Origin: JAIBBG01 sp043748015
Lineage (GTDB): Bacteria > Bacteroidota > Bacteroidia > Flavobacteriales_D > Sanyastnellaceae
Assembly: GCA_043748015.1 (NCBI GenBank)
Contig: JAYTOA010000182.1
Coordinates: 1-64,000 of the forward strand
DNA: 64,000 nt
Direction of reading: 5' to 3'
The notes beneath the pieces are model-generated. The model was not told where the DNA came from. It ran no database searches and worked only from the letters and a program-made list of their open reading frames with translations. Below are positions 1-9,484 of this stretch, one piece after another; within the stretch, counting starts at the first letter, position 1; each line of letters begins with the position of its first letter. Made by a program: the position numbers and the translations under genes.

Positions 1-854
1 ATCGTTCGCGCTTCCTCGCTACCATCTTCAGGCTGAAAATTGTATATCCAACTAGCATGCTCCGGCAGACTCATCAATATGGATTCAATTCTTCCTCCCG
101 TTTCAAGTCCGAAACGTGTGCCTCTATCATATACCAAATTGAACTCAACATACCGACCGCGTCTTATCAATTGCCACTTTTTCTGTTCTGACGTGTACGG
201 CAGATTTTTATTTTCTTCAACAATCGGAACATACGCTTTTAGAAAAGTATGACCAACTGCTTGCACGAATCCGAAGATCTGATCAATCGAAAACTCTTCA
301 TTGGCTCGCAAGTAATCGAAAAAAATTCCACCGATGCCACGCGTCTCATTTCTGTGTTTGATGAAAAAATAATCGTCAGCCCACTGCTTAAATCGAGCGT
401 AACTCATACCGTGTTCATTACACGTATTTTTCAGTGTTGTATGAAAAAATCTCGCTTGCTCTTCGTTAACATAAATCGGCGTAAGATCAATTCCACCACC
501 AAACCATGCATCACCGGCATCGGTTTCGAAGTAGCGGATATTCATGTGAATAATTGGAACCAATGGTGAGTCCGGATGTAAAACGATGCTGACACCCGTT
601 GCAAAAAAAGTTGTTGCATCAGCTGCAACTTTGTCTTTCATAAAAATGGGAAGCTCACCTTCAACAGCAGAAAAATTGACACCACCTTTTTCAAACACGT
701 TTCCATTGACAATGACACGACTACGACCTCCTCCTCCACTTGCATGTTGCCAGGCATCTTCTGTAAAAGTTGATTTTCCATCAACTTTCGCTAAACCATC
801 GCATATCAGATCTTGAAGTTTTTTGAATGAAGTGGAAACATCATGTCGTGTCAT
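1..854 (-). CDS. hemF: Oxygen-dependent coproporphyrinogen III oxidase, 3' end outside window
   Basis: Converts coproporphyrinogen III to protoporphyrinogen IX in the aerobic haem pathway by oxidative decarboxylation of two propionates; cytoplasmic. About 284 codons of the N-terminal and central part are present and the gene runs off the left edge. The reverse translation shows the family hallmarks: a glycine-rich GGGGRSRV segment near residue 40, WFGGGIDLTPIY, then RGIGGIFFDYL and the RRGRYVEFNLVYDRGTRFGL block of the active site. The start ATG at 854 is preceded by GAGGAG, a recognisable Shine-Dalgarno that is unusual here. There is no second haem gene nearby. Identification is firm; only the last part of the protein is unseen. 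Confidence 0.95.
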   Translation of the reverse strand, partial: MTRHDVSTSFKKLQDLICDGLAKVDGKSTFTEDAWQHASGGGGRSRVIVNGNVFEKGGVNFSAVEGELPIFMKDKVAADATTFFATGVSIVLHPDSPLVPIIHMNIRYFETDAGDAWFGGGIDLTPIYVNEEQARFFHTTLKNTCNEHGMSYARFKQWADDYFFIKHRNETRGIGGIFFDYLRANEEFSIDQIFGFVQAVGHTFLKAYVPIVEENKNLPYTSEQKKWQLIRRGRYVEFNLVYDRGTRFGLETGGRIESILMSLPEHASWIYNFQPEDGSEEART

Positions 855-973
855 TACGCGCTCCTCAATTTTTGTTGTCTTGCTAAAATTATTCTGATCT
901 GATGCAAAAGAATTGCATCAATGCAATTCAGTCCAAGAATTCGGAAGGATCAATATCATTGGGTTTATTGACA

Positions 974-2746
974 TCAGTTTTCTCTTTTCAACTCGAACTC
1001 AGAAGTTCCAATGATGATGACGTACTGGTTTTCAAATCCACTTTCATTTGAAGTTTTGAAGTAATCAAAACCATTCGCATAAAGCCCCGTTTTGATCTCA
1101 CCAAAATGATTTGGAAATGCCCGACCGAATTGCTTCAAACCTGCGCCGTAATATTTCATCACATCATATCCAACGAACGCATACTTCCCTGGCTCAGATT
1201 TGAATGATTTTCTGTAACTGTCGATCCAACGTTGTACTTGCGGATTATTGTAATCGACGTATGTTGTTAGTGGATAGTGGACGTGATACTTATTTCGATT
1301 GGACACATTGATCGCATCCATGTCGTCCCAATTCTCGTTGCCATAAACTTCGATGTCTCCGTCGCCCAAAACACGGAACAGCGTTCCTATCACTTTTTTA
1401 TCGCTTGTCGGTGCGATGACAATATTCTTTTTGCCGGCAGAGTACTTTTCCTTTACGCTGAATGAAGCCGCGTCTGTCGCAACAACAATATTCTTAATGC
1501 TATCACCGGAAAGTTTCAGCCATTCCTCTTTGAAAGCATCAATGGATCTTCTGTCGTCAATATTCTTTGAATCGATGATAATAATATTTGCTTTGGGATT
1601 TTTACTGAATACATGTCGGGCAACACTTATCCATTGAGTGGCGGTTGCAGGCACGGCTTTGCTCATATTTGGGGAACTCAACAAAATCTTGTTGGGTTGT
1701 TGTACCGGACTTACAACGTGCACACCTGCAGTTGCACCCCATAAACAAACTTCAGTCAGTGTTTCTCTGAAAATTGGACCAATCACGAGATCCATGCTCT
1801 TCATTTCCGGTTTGGCAAGCACCTCTGTCACCATGCTCTTACTGTCGAGCACATCGTAAACATACAATGTTGCTCTGAGTCCTTCCGCTTGAAGCGAATC
1901 CACTGCCATCAAAATTCCACGATACAACTGCAATGCAACATCGCGCATCATATTCTCACGCGACTCCATTGTATCGTTATAGTTGGTATAAAAAGGCAAC
2001 ATCAAAGCGATGTCGTAATTTTCTTCATGCACCGGGCCTTTGATAGTCAATGGTCGAATAGAAGAAGACCTTGGGTTTGTCTCCGGAACAGCCGGACCAA
2101 TATTGACAGGGATGAGAATCACCTCACCGGCAAGTAAACCACTTTTCAATCCATCGTTCGCACTTTGAAGGTCTTCAACGCTCACGTTGTATTGCTTTGC
2201 AATTCCATACAGAGTCTCACCTTGCTTCACTGTGTGCTGTTGCCGATCCATTGGGACTTCTTTCGGCTTTTCCATCTTAATGGGAATCTTCAAGACTTGT
2301 CCCTTTTTCACTCCTTGATCAGAACCCGGATTGGCTGCTATCAAATCATTGATATCAATGTTGTATTGATTGGCGATTGAAAACATCGTTTCCTTCTTCT
2401 TTACCTCATGCATGAGAAATTTACGACCGCTATCTGTAGTCACCGAATGACCTTTCACATTAGATTTTTTCACCGGAATGCGCACAACGGATCCCAATTT
2501 GAGACCATTGTCGGAACCTGGATTGGCGGCTGTGATGTCATTGATATCACATTGATAGAGTTTAGATAGCGAATACAACGTCTGGCCTTTAGCCACATCA
2601 TGCATGTAGTATGCGACACCACTCACCTCTTCAACACGCGTTGAAACCTGAGCGACACAATCAACAGTATTGAATACAATCATCCCAAGGATGACAATCA
2701 GATATACCAGGAAATAAGATTTTTCTTTCTTCAACTTGAAATGCAT
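974..2746 (-). CDS. LysM-repeat protein fused to a type I periplasmic-binding-protein domain
   Basis: 590 aa. An N-terminal signal/anchor helix (about residues 10-32) is followed by three LysM modules (about 45-90, 110-155 and 167-212), each with a variant of the GQTLYSLSKLYQCDINDI pattern; LysM binds peptidoglycan. The rest, about 240-585, resembles the type I periplasmic binding fold used by amino-acid receptors and LpoA-like proteins (IALMLPFY start, VIGPIFRETL, VVSPVQQPN). Such LysM-PBP fusions occur in Bacteroidota and have been assumed to act at the cell wall, but the ligand is unknown. It lies just upstream of hemF and downstream of guaA on the same strand. Domain assignment is good; the function is inference. 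Confidence 0.8.
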   Translation of the reverse strand: MHFKLKKEKSYFLVYLIVILGMIVFNTVDCVAQVSTRVEEVSGVAYYMHDVAKGQTLYSLSKLYQCDINDITAANPGSDNGLKLGSVVRIPVKKSNVKGHSVTTDSGRKFLMHEVKKKETMFSIANQYNIDINDLIAANPGSDQGVKKGQVLKIPIKMEKPKEVPMDRQQHTVKQGETLYGIAKQYNVSVEDLQSANDGLKSGLLAGEVILIPVNIGPAVPETNPRSSSIRPLTIKGPVHEENYDIALMLPFYTNYNDTMESRENMMRDVALQLYRGILMAVDSLQAEGLRATLYVYDVLDSKSMVTEVLAKPEMKSMDLVIGPIFRETLTEVCLWGATAGVHVVSPVQQPNKILLSSPNMSKAVPATATQWISVARHVFSKNPKANIIIIDSKNIDDRRSIDAFKEEWLKLSGDSIKNIVVATDAASFSVKEKYSAGKKNIVIAPTSDKKVIGTLFRVLGDGDIEVYGNENWDDMDAINVSNRNKYHVHYPLTTYVDYNNPQVQRWIDSYRKSFKSEPGKYAFVGYDVMKYYGAGLKQFGRAFPNHFGEIKTGLYANGFDYFKTSNESGFENQYVIIIGTSEFELKREN

Positions 2747-2845
2747 ATGAATATTCTTCTAAAAACAATGCCACCGACAAATGTAATTGATGGAATCATC
2801 TTGAATGAGATTTGTCATTCGAAAATGGCAATGGTTAATTCGAAA

Positions 2846-4378
2846 TTATTCCCACTCAATAGTCGCGGGCGGCTTCGAGCTTATATCATAAACGACCCGG
2901 TTTACTCCTTTTACTTTATTGATAATATCATTGGAAACCTTCGCGAGAAAGTCGTGCGGCAACCTGCTCCAATCGGCTGTCATGCCGTCTGTGCTGCTTA
3001 CAGCTCTCAGCGCGATGGTCTTTTCATACGTTCTTTCATCGCCCATCACACCTACACTTTGAATTGGAAGAAGTATTGCTCCTGCCTGCCAGACTTCGTC
3101 ATAAAGACCATTTTCCTTCAAACTACGGGTCCAGATTTCATCCGCTTCTTGCAATAATTTCACTTTGTCCTCTGTGACATCACCCAAAATTCGGATACCG
3201 AGACCTGGCCCGGGAAAAGGATGTCGTCCAAGAATTTCTCCAGAAATCTCCAATGCTTTGCCGACTCTTCTCACTTCATCTTTGAACAACAAACGCAATG
3301 GCTCAATTACTTTTAGGTTCATGTAATCCGGCAATCCGCCAACATTGTGATGACTCTTGATAGTTTGTGAAGGCCCGCCACCAACGGATGCAGATTCAAT
3401 TACATCCGGATAGATGGTTCCTTGTCCGAGCCACTTTGCGTCCTTGTCACGTTTTGACTCCTCGTCGAATACTTCTATGAACACTCTGCCAATGGCTTTG
3501 CGCTTGGCTTCAGGATCGGTGAGATGAAGCAATGCATCAAGAAATCTTGGACCGGCTTTCACACCTTTCACATTCAGGCCAAGTCCTTTATACCCTTCGA
3601 GTACTTGCTCGAATTCGTTTTTTCGCAAGAGACCGTTGTCAACAAAAATGCAATGGAGTTTGTCGCCAATAGCGCGATGGATGAGCATTGCAGCTACTGT
3701 GGAATCAACTCCGCCACTCAATCCCATGATAACAGTATCCGTCTGCAATTCGTTCTTTAAATTGGAAATAGTCTCTTCTATAAAAGAATGCGGCGTCCAA
3801 TCGCCGGCGCATCCGCAAATATCATCTACAAAGTTTTGAAGCATTGTTGCGCCCTCTGATGTGTGATAAACTTCCGGATGAAACTGCAAACCGAACATCT
3901 CATCTTCCGACGATTCAAATCCGGCACATTTTACATCCGATGTACTGCAAATAATTTTTGATCCTTTGGGTGGATGCAGAATTGTGTCACCATGAGACAT
4001 CCATACCTGCGAATCTTTCGAAATACCTTTCATTAATCGCGACGAAGCATCAATATTATTGAGTTCTGCTCTTCCGTATTCTCTGTGAGTCGAACGGATG
4101 ACTTCACCACCTCGAAGGTGCGAAATCAATTGTGCACCATAACAAATTCCTAGCACAGGCCAACTGCCGATGTACTTTGTAACATCAGGAATTGGCGCAT
4201 CAGGTTGATGTACAGAAAAAGGACTACCGGAGAAAATGACACCGCGAACATCGGATGAAATTTCAGGCACTTTGTTCCATGGATAAATTTCGCAATACAC
4301 ATTGAGCTCTCTGATTCTGCGAGCGATTAATTGCGTCACCTGCGAGCCAAAGTCGAGGATCAGGATGGTTTGATGCAT
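2846..4378 (-). CDS. guaA: GMP synthase (glutamine-hydrolysing)
   Basis: Makes GMP from XMP, ATP and glutamine in the last step of guanine nucleotide synthesis; cytoplasmic dimer. 510 aa, the normal length. The class I glutamine amidotransferase domain comes first, with nucleophile Cys79 in GICYGAQ and the catalytic His in [11 protein letters not shown]. The ATP-pyrophosphatase domain follows with the P-loop GLSGGVDST, then the dimerisation domain ending in PPATIEWE. The gene is divergent from maf with 122 bp between start codons. I see no purine riboswitch in that gap. Confident. Confidence 0.97.
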   Translation of the reverse strand: MHQTILILDFGSQVTQLIARRIRELNVYCEIYPWNKVPEISSDVRGVIFSGSPFSVHQPDAPIPDVTKYIGSWPVLGICYGAQLISHLRGGEVIRSTHREYGRAELNNIDASSRLMKGISKDSQVWMSHGDTILHPPKGSKIICSTSDVKCAGFESSEDEMFGLQFHPEVYHTSEGATMLQNFVDDICGCAGDWTPHSFIEETISNLKNELQTDTVIMGLSGGVDSTVAAMLIHRAIGDKLHCIFVDNGLLRKNEFEQVLEGYKGLGLNVKGVKAGPRFLDALLHLTDPEAKRKAIGRVFIEVFDEESKRDKDAKWLGQGTIYPDVIESASVGGGPSQTIKSHHNVGGLPDYMNLKVIEPLRLLFKDEVRRVGKALEISGEILGRHPFPGPGLGIRILGDVTEDKVKLLQEADEIWTRSLKENGLYDEVWQAGAILLPIQSVGVMGDERTYEKTIALRAVSSTDGMTADWSRLPHDFLAKVSNDIINKVKGVNRVVYDISSKPPATIEWE

Positions 4379-4500
4379 GGGGCGAAATTAATCTGCTCAC
4401 TCGCTTCAAGAAGCAGTCGAGGATATGTTGTGGACAATTTGAAGGAAATTATTAGTCTGCCGGTGATCATTTACCACTTGAAAAACCTGACATTGGCCCT

Positions 4501-5085
4501 ATGATGATGCTCAGGAATTTATCAGGAAAAAGAATCACACTTGCTTCGGGAAGTCCGCGCAGACGCGAATTGTTGAAAGGTCTGGAATTGGATTTTGAAG
4601 TAATCGTTCGCGAAACAGATGAGTCATTTCCTGCTGATTTGAAAGCAGAGCAAATTGCTTTGCATGTAGCAAGCGCGAAGGCTGATGCATTTAACCATGA
4701 CCTCGCTTCAGATCAGATTGTCATCACTGCAGACACGGTGGTTTGGATCAACGATCATGTATTGAATAAACCGTCATCGAGAGATGAAGCCATCGCGATG
4801 ATAACAGAATTATCCGGCAATGAGCATCACGTGTATACCGGGGTATGCATACGAACGAAGGAGAAAAATCTACTTTTCTACGATAATACTAAAGTGACTT
4901 TCACCTCGATGACGGCATCAGAAATTGCCCATTATGTGGATGAGTATAAACCTTTGGACAAGGCCGGTGCATACGGCGCTCAGGACTGGATTGGACTAGT
5001 GGGCATTCAAAAACTGGAAGGATCTTATTTCAATGTGATGGGTTTGCCGGTGCATCTCGTTTATGCACATCTCAAGAACTTCTAA
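4501..5085 (+). CDS. maf: Maf-family nucleotide pyrophosphatase
   Basis: 194 aa. Hydrolyses non-canonical or UTP/dTTP-type nucleoside triphosphates to the monophosphate; a house-cleaning enzyme formerly linked to septum formation. The family signature ASGSPRRRELL is at residues 15-25, ITADTVVW near 76-83 carries the catalytic Asp, and LDKAGAYGAQ is near 155. The first of three tandem ATG-rich codons is used as start; the first in-frame residues are MMML, so a start one or two codons later is possible. It stands alone, divergent from guaA and convergent with the PorT-like gene. Confidence 0.93.
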   Translation: MMMLRNLSGKRITLASGSPRRRELLKGLELDFEVIVRETDESFPADLKAEQIALHVASAKADAFNHDLASDQIVITADTVVWINDHVLNKPSSRDEAIAMITELSGNEHHVYTGVCIRTKEKNLLFYDNTKVTFTSMTASEIAHYVDEYKPLDKAGAYGAQDWIGLVGIQKLEGSYFNVMGLPVHLVYAHLKNF

Positions 5086-5098
5086 ACAACCGTTTTCA

Positions 5099-5779
5099 TC
5101 AATTAAAATACAACCTTAAACCTGTGTAACTTCTTCCAACATAAGAGATTGTATTCGTTTTAAAATCTGCATCATCCTTGCCAATGAGATTGTAGATGCC
5201 TTGCGAATAGAATAATTCCGCTCTCATGGTGATTTTATTCAGTGTTATGGGAAAGCCAATACCAACGTCAAAATTTAAATTGAAAGTCTTTAAGGTAGGT
5301 CTTACATCAGCAAGTGCAGCAATTGCGAATACAGGCCGAACGCTGAAATTGAAATCCGGTAATCGACGCTTTTCTTTCAATCCCGGATTATCCTCTTTAG
5401 AAATAATGATACTCATAGGCGATTCTATGGCAAGCGGAAATACTCGGGACTGAGTGCGATGGTTGATCTCTGTATCGTATTCAATTTTTACCGGGAGGAT
5501 ATTTCCTTCAACACCCGGTCTTAACATTATCCATTGATTCAATCTGAAATAGTAAAAAAATCCGGCACTCAACCCAACGCTATTGCGAATATTGCTTTTA
5601 CCGGAAGTTCCAATGCTGTCCAATAAATAAGATTTGGATTCGAATCGCATGTTACTATAACTCGTGCCGAGTATGAATCCGAAATTCTTGGCGTGTTCAA
5701 TATCCACAGTTGTGGTATCGCGTGACAATGCAGAGAATGCAATCGTCAATATCAAAAGGGTGAAAATATATCTCATCAT
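5099..5779 (-). CDS. PorT-like outer-membrane beta-barrel protein
   Basis: About 226 aa with a signal peptide (MMRYIFTLLILTIAFSALS) and a barrel-like body of alternating amphipathic strands ending in YTGLRLYFN, a typical outer-membrane C-terminal strand. Length, the strand pattern and a central KEKRRLPDFNFSVRPVFAI stretch resemble the PorT family of type IX secretion, which acts with PorX, GldD and GldE, all present in this window. I cannot exclude a generic OMP_b-brl_2 protein. The reading frame is open further upstream, but those codons lie inside an intrinsic terminator (5780-5810), so I start at the ATG pair at 5774-5779. No Shine-Dalgarno is visible; the codons are directly preceded by the terminator T-run. 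Confidence 0.65.
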   Translation of the reverse strand: MMRYIFTLLILTIAFSALSRDTTTVDIEHAKNFGFILGTSYSNMRFESKSYLLDSIGTSGKSNIRNSVGLSAGFFYYFRLNQWIMLRPGVEGNILPVKIEYDTEINHRTQSRVFPLAIESPMSIIISKEDNPGLKEKRRLPDFNFSVRPVFAIAALADVRPTLKTFNLNFDVGIGFPITLNKITMRAELFYSQGIYNLIGKDDADFKTNTISYVGRSYTGLRLYFN

Positions 5780-5810
5780 AAAAAAAAACGGGATGTCAAA
5801 TGACATCCCG
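5780..5810 (-). terminator. Intrinsic terminator after the M16 peptidase gene
   Basis: On the minus strand a perfect 10-bp stem (CGGGATGTCA / TGACATCCCG, 5789-5810) with a 2-nt minimal loop is followed by at least eight Ts. It sits 36 nt after the stop of the M16 gene and runs directly into the start codon of the next gene. Confidence 0.85.
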
Positions 5811-5846
5811 CAAAGCACTATAGAAATGTATTGAGTTCAAAAAATA

Positions 5847-7925
5847 TTATTCAACAGCAAAATCTTTGTCGTCCAATTTTGGATTGATCTTCATTTCAGA
5901 AATAGCAAATGTGATTTGCTGGCCTTCGGCAGATTGCAAAAGTTTGCTCGCATACATAATACCTGAGGAGGCCACATACTCGGTATAGCTTGTCTCTGAC
6001 AATGAGCCCGACTCTGAATCTGTTGTTTGACTTTTCACTTTCAAACCTGACGCAACATTGTAAAAATCGGTAACTACATCTCCGTTTTTCTTTTTCACTT
6101 CCACAACATATGCATCTTGCTTATCTACAGTGTCAATGCCTTTCAATGTGGCTGTGACGCCATACTTTGCATAATTCAACACCGCCAGCATATCTGCTTC
6201 AAGAAGCAAATCTTCTCTCATTGATTCATCGATTGGTTCTTTTTGTCCCATCTGCGACATAAATCCTTTGTCATTATTCATCACTTGCAGCATCATTTCC
6301 GTGCCCCCCATGCTGACAGCCATTCTGAATTTGTTTGCATCCTTCATTTTTATATTGAGACTCAACGACATGCCACTCAAGGACATTGTGCCAATCTGTT
6401 CAAATGACTTCACTTTTGAAAGAGCATCTTTTCCACCTCTTGCTGCGACATAACCATTCAAAACCGTTTGAACTGTAACGCCTTCTGGCACCGATTTCAG
6501 CTCAGAAAATTCAGTCCCATCAGCATTCATCAATTCAACCTTCCCGTTGCCTGCAAACTGGGCAAGTTTGTCGGCTTCCTCTTTGTTACCAACTACAGTG
6601 ATATACGCGTTCTTAGGCTTGATGACTCTGCGTGCCATTGCTTGCAAATCAGCTGAAGTTACTGCATTCATCTTTTGCAGATACGTCTCATAATAGTCCG
6701 CAGGAAGATTGTACTTCTGAATATTCAATGCAAAATTTGCGACTGTCTGCGGTCTTTCCAGCGAGCGTGCAAAATTTCCTGTCATGATATTCTTTACAAG
6801 TTGGAGAGTAGAATCAGGTATCAATTCCGTAACCAGTCTATCCATTTCGAAAAGAATTTCTTTCACAGCGCTATCGGTAACTGCATTTCTAACGCTAGCT
6901 CCCGCACTGAATTTTCCAATTACATCATCAGGAGAAATGTCTGAATATGCGCCATAAGTATAGGCCTTTCCCTCTCGCAAATTTTGCATGAGTCGTGTTT
7001 GAAATCCACCACCACCAAGAACATTGTTCAATACACTGGCAGTAATTGCGTCCATTGTTCCCGGGCGGATATCCACAGGATAAGTAACATCTATTACACT
7101 TTGCACCGCTCCAGGTAGTGGAACGAAAACAACGCGATTTGAAACCGGAAAAGTTGGTTTCTGATATTCCGTTTTCTTCACGTCACTCTTATTCCAGGTG
7201 CTGAAATATTTATCGGCCTCCGCCTTCGCTTGCACGAAAGTGATGTCACCAACAACAATCATGTAAGCTACATTGGGTTTGAAATATGTGCTATAGTAAT
7301 TGACAAGATCATCGCGTGTTATTTTTCCAACAGTCTCCTCTGTCATCTGCTCGCCATAAGGATGGTTTCTGCCATAGCTCATTACAGCTCCAATCTTTTC
7401 TGAAAGCGAATTGGCTGATGTTTTTTCATTCACCAGACTTGACAACACTTTCTTTTTCATCTTATCCAATTCTTCTTGAGCGAACGCCGGATGCAATAAA
7501 ACATCCGACATCAGTGCAAGGAATTCATCACCATGTTTCTTCAAGCAATTTCCTGAAACGGATGTTGCAGATGTATTCAATGATGCTCCCAGATAATCTA
7601 CAGCTTCATCTATCTGTGCCTTCGTTCTTGAACTTGTACCTGTACCAAGAAGATCTCCGGCCATGCTAACATATCCTGCTTTGTCACCTTCAAGAACGGG
7701 GCCTACGTCGAGACGAATGTTATAAGAGATACGCGGTAGCTTATGATTTTCTACAACGATCAGTTTTAGGCCGTTGTCAAGCGTTGCTACCTGATAATTA
7801 CCAATTTGAATCTTCGGTGCCGGACCTGCAGCCGGTGCGTGAGTGCGATCAACTTTGCTCCCTGATTTACAACCAGCGAAGACAATTGATGCAAATAATA
7901 TTGATATGGTGATGAACTTTTTCAT
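5847..7925 (-). CDS. M16-family peptidase-like lipoprotein, non-catalytic, with C-terminal LolA-like domain
   Basis: 692 aa. The N-terminus is a lipoprotein signal with lipobox FAGC at about residue 18. Two M16 (pitrilysin/processing-peptidase) half-barrels follow, about residues 45-265 and 270-470. Where catalytic members carry HxxEH, this one reads GYVSMAGDLLG, so the zinc site is missing and it is the non-catalytic partner. Residues about 480-692 form an extra beta-rich domain resembling LolA/outer-membrane lipoprotein carrier folds; that assignment is tentative. Upstream on the same strand, 54 bp away, is the catalytic M16 gene, so the two probably form a heterodimeric periplasmic protease. 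An intrinsic terminator closes the operon. Confidence 0.85.
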   Translation of the reverse strand: MKKFITISILFASIVFAGCKSGSKVDRTHAPAAGPAPKIQIGNYQVATLDNGLKLIVVENHKLPRISYNIRLDVGPVLEGDKAGYVSMAGDLLGTGTSSRTKAQIDEAVDYLGASLNTSATSVSGNCLKKHGDEFLALMSDVLLHPAFAQEELDKMKKKVLSSLVNEKTSANSLSEKIGAVMSYGRNHPYGEQMTEETVGKITRDDLVNYYSTYFKPNVAYMIVVGDITFVQAKAEADKYFSTWNKSDVKKTEYQKPTFPVSNRVVFVPLPGAVQSVIDVTYPVDIRPGTMDAITASVLNNVLGGGGFQTRLMQNLREGKAYTYGAYSDISPDDVIGKFSAGASVRNAVTDSAVKEILFEMDRLVTELIPDSTLQLVKNIMTGNFARSLERPQTVANFALNIQKYNLPADYYETYLQKMNAVTSADLQAMARRVIKPKNAYITVVGNKEEADKLAQFAGNGKVELMNADGTEFSELKSVPEGVTVQTVLNGYVAARGGKDALSKVKSFEQIGTMSLSGMSLSLNIKMKDANKFRMAVSMGGTEMMLQVMNNDKGFMSQMGQKEPIDESMREDLLLEADMLAVLNYAKYGVTATLKGIDTVDKQDAYVVEVKKKNGDVVTDFYNVASGLKVKSQTTDSESGSLSETSYTEYVASSGIMYASKLLQSAEGQQITFAISEMKINPKLDDKDFAVE

Positions 7926-7979
7926 GGTTCTATGCTTCTTGAAATGAAATAATGTGATTTAATAATTGAAGGCCTTTTC

Positions 7980-9305
7980 TCAATTCGAAAGTTTCGGATC
8001 ATTGAGGAAATAAAGCACTACGCGGTTTTCCTTGGTATAAAATTTCGCAGCAGCATTCTTCAAATCTTCCTTTGTAACTGCCATGTATCGTTCAATTTCC
8101 TTATTGATAAGTCCGGCATCTCCGAAATACATATGATAGTTTGCAAGACTTTCGGCAATTCCTGCAACAGATGAATTGCTATTTACAAAATCATTTTCTA
8201 CCTGATTGCGCAATTTTTGAAATTCTCTATCTGTAATCAATTCGTTTTTCGCGCGATCGAATTCCACATTCATACCAAGCTCAACTTGCATAGGATCAAC
8301 ACCCATATTGGCTAATCCGAATGCAAGTGTTAGTCCCGGATGCTCTGTATTATAAGTGAAGGCACTGCAAAACAAAGCCAACTCTTTCTCATCAACCAAA
8401 GCACTGTTCAGCCTTGAACTCTCTCCATCGGAAAGCAATTTGTTCAACATGTCAACAGCGTAGTATTCTTTCGTTCCCTGCGCCGGAATATGGAATGCTT
8501 GCAGGATCAATGGCAATTTATCTTTTACCCAAACTGTATCCCTCACTTCACCCGGATTCAACGGTTCTACCTGCGTAGGACGTGGAATTGCAATTGTTCC
8601 CTTTGGTATGCCTCCGAAATATTTCTCAACCAGCTTCTTGGTTTGCTCTGCAGTTATATCGCCCGCTATGCTAAGCACAGCATTGTTTGGCACATAAAAA
8701 GTATTGTAGAATTTTTTAAAGTCTTCTTCCTTCGCGGCATTCAAATCTTCCATACTGCCGATTGGAGGCCAGTTGTAAGGATGCACTTTGAATGCATGTC
8801 CAAGCGCCTCCAGAAACAATGTTCCATAAGGCTGATTATCGATACGTTGTCTTTTTTCCTCTTTCACGACTTCACGCTGTGTTTCGATTCCTGCAATTTC
8901 AACTTTAGCATGCATCATGCGCTCACTCTCCAACCATAAGCCAAGTTCCAGTTGATTGCTTGGTAGAAGGTCATAGTAAAACGTGCGATCCTGCGATGTA
9001 TTGGCATTCAAACCACCACCGGCATTCTCAACATATTTTGCATACTGCCCTCTACCGATATTGTCAGATCCCTCGAACAGCAAATGCTCGAAAAAATGCG
9101 CCATACCGGAGCGACCAGCGGTTTCATTTTTTGATCCAACATGATACATCACTGTGACAGCCACAATGGGAGTGCTATGATCTTCGTGAAGGATGACATG
9201 CAGACCATTCTTCATATCATATTCTACGAAATTGATTTTCTGAGAAAACCCAACGACCGGCATTGATAGCAAGGCTGTCAGTAAAAAAGATTTGAATAGT
9301 TTCAT
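7980..9305 (-). CDS. M16-family zinc peptidase, catalytic subunit
   Basis: 441 aa with a cleavable signal peptide (about residues 1-21, ending near VGFSQ). The inverted zinc motif HFFEH is at residues 70-74, and the distal glutamate lies in ETQREVVKEEKRQR near 150, as expected for an active M16B protease that degrades peptides in the periplasm. It is first in a two-gene operon with the non-catalytic M16 lipoprotein (54 bp gap). Natural substrates are unknown. Confident for family and activity. Confidence 0.92.
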   Translation of the reverse strand: MKLFKSFLLTALLSMPVVGFSQKINFVEYDMKNGLHVILHEDHSTPIVAVTVMYHVGSKNETAGRSGMAHFFEHLLFEGSDNIGRGQYAKYVENAGGGLNANTSQDRTFYYDLLPSNQLELGLWLESERMMHAKVEIAGIETQREVVKEEKRQRIDNQPYGTLFLEALGHAFKVHPYNWPPIGSMEDLNAAKEEDFKKFYNTFYVPNNAVLSIAGDITAEQTKKLVEKYFGGIPKGTIAIPRPTQVEPLNPGEVRDTVWVKDKLPLILQAFHIPAQGTKEYYAVDMLNKLLSDGESSRLNSALVDEKELALFCSAFTYNTEHPGLTLAFGLANMGVDPMQVELGMNVEFDRAKNELITDREFQKLRNQVENDFVNSNSSVAGIAESLANYHMYFGDAGLINKEIERYMAVTKEDLKNAAAKFYTKENRVVLYFLNDPKLSN

Positions 9306-9484
9306 TGCTCCGGAATTTTACGGGATGCGAATTTAGTAGAAGCTCAACTGTAAAATACTCACGGCTGACCAATGGTTGATTATTCGCTTGGACGGTAAGA
9401 CTCGAATTTCAATGAAATCAAGTACTAAGAGCAGTTTTATCTCTTCTCTATTGACTTCAATATTTCATTAGGCCTTGTTATAAC

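Noticed and set aside
4379..4500. Possible purine riboswitch before guaA
   Set aside because: No three-way-junction core or conserved purine-riboswitch loops could be found in the 122-bp divergent gap.
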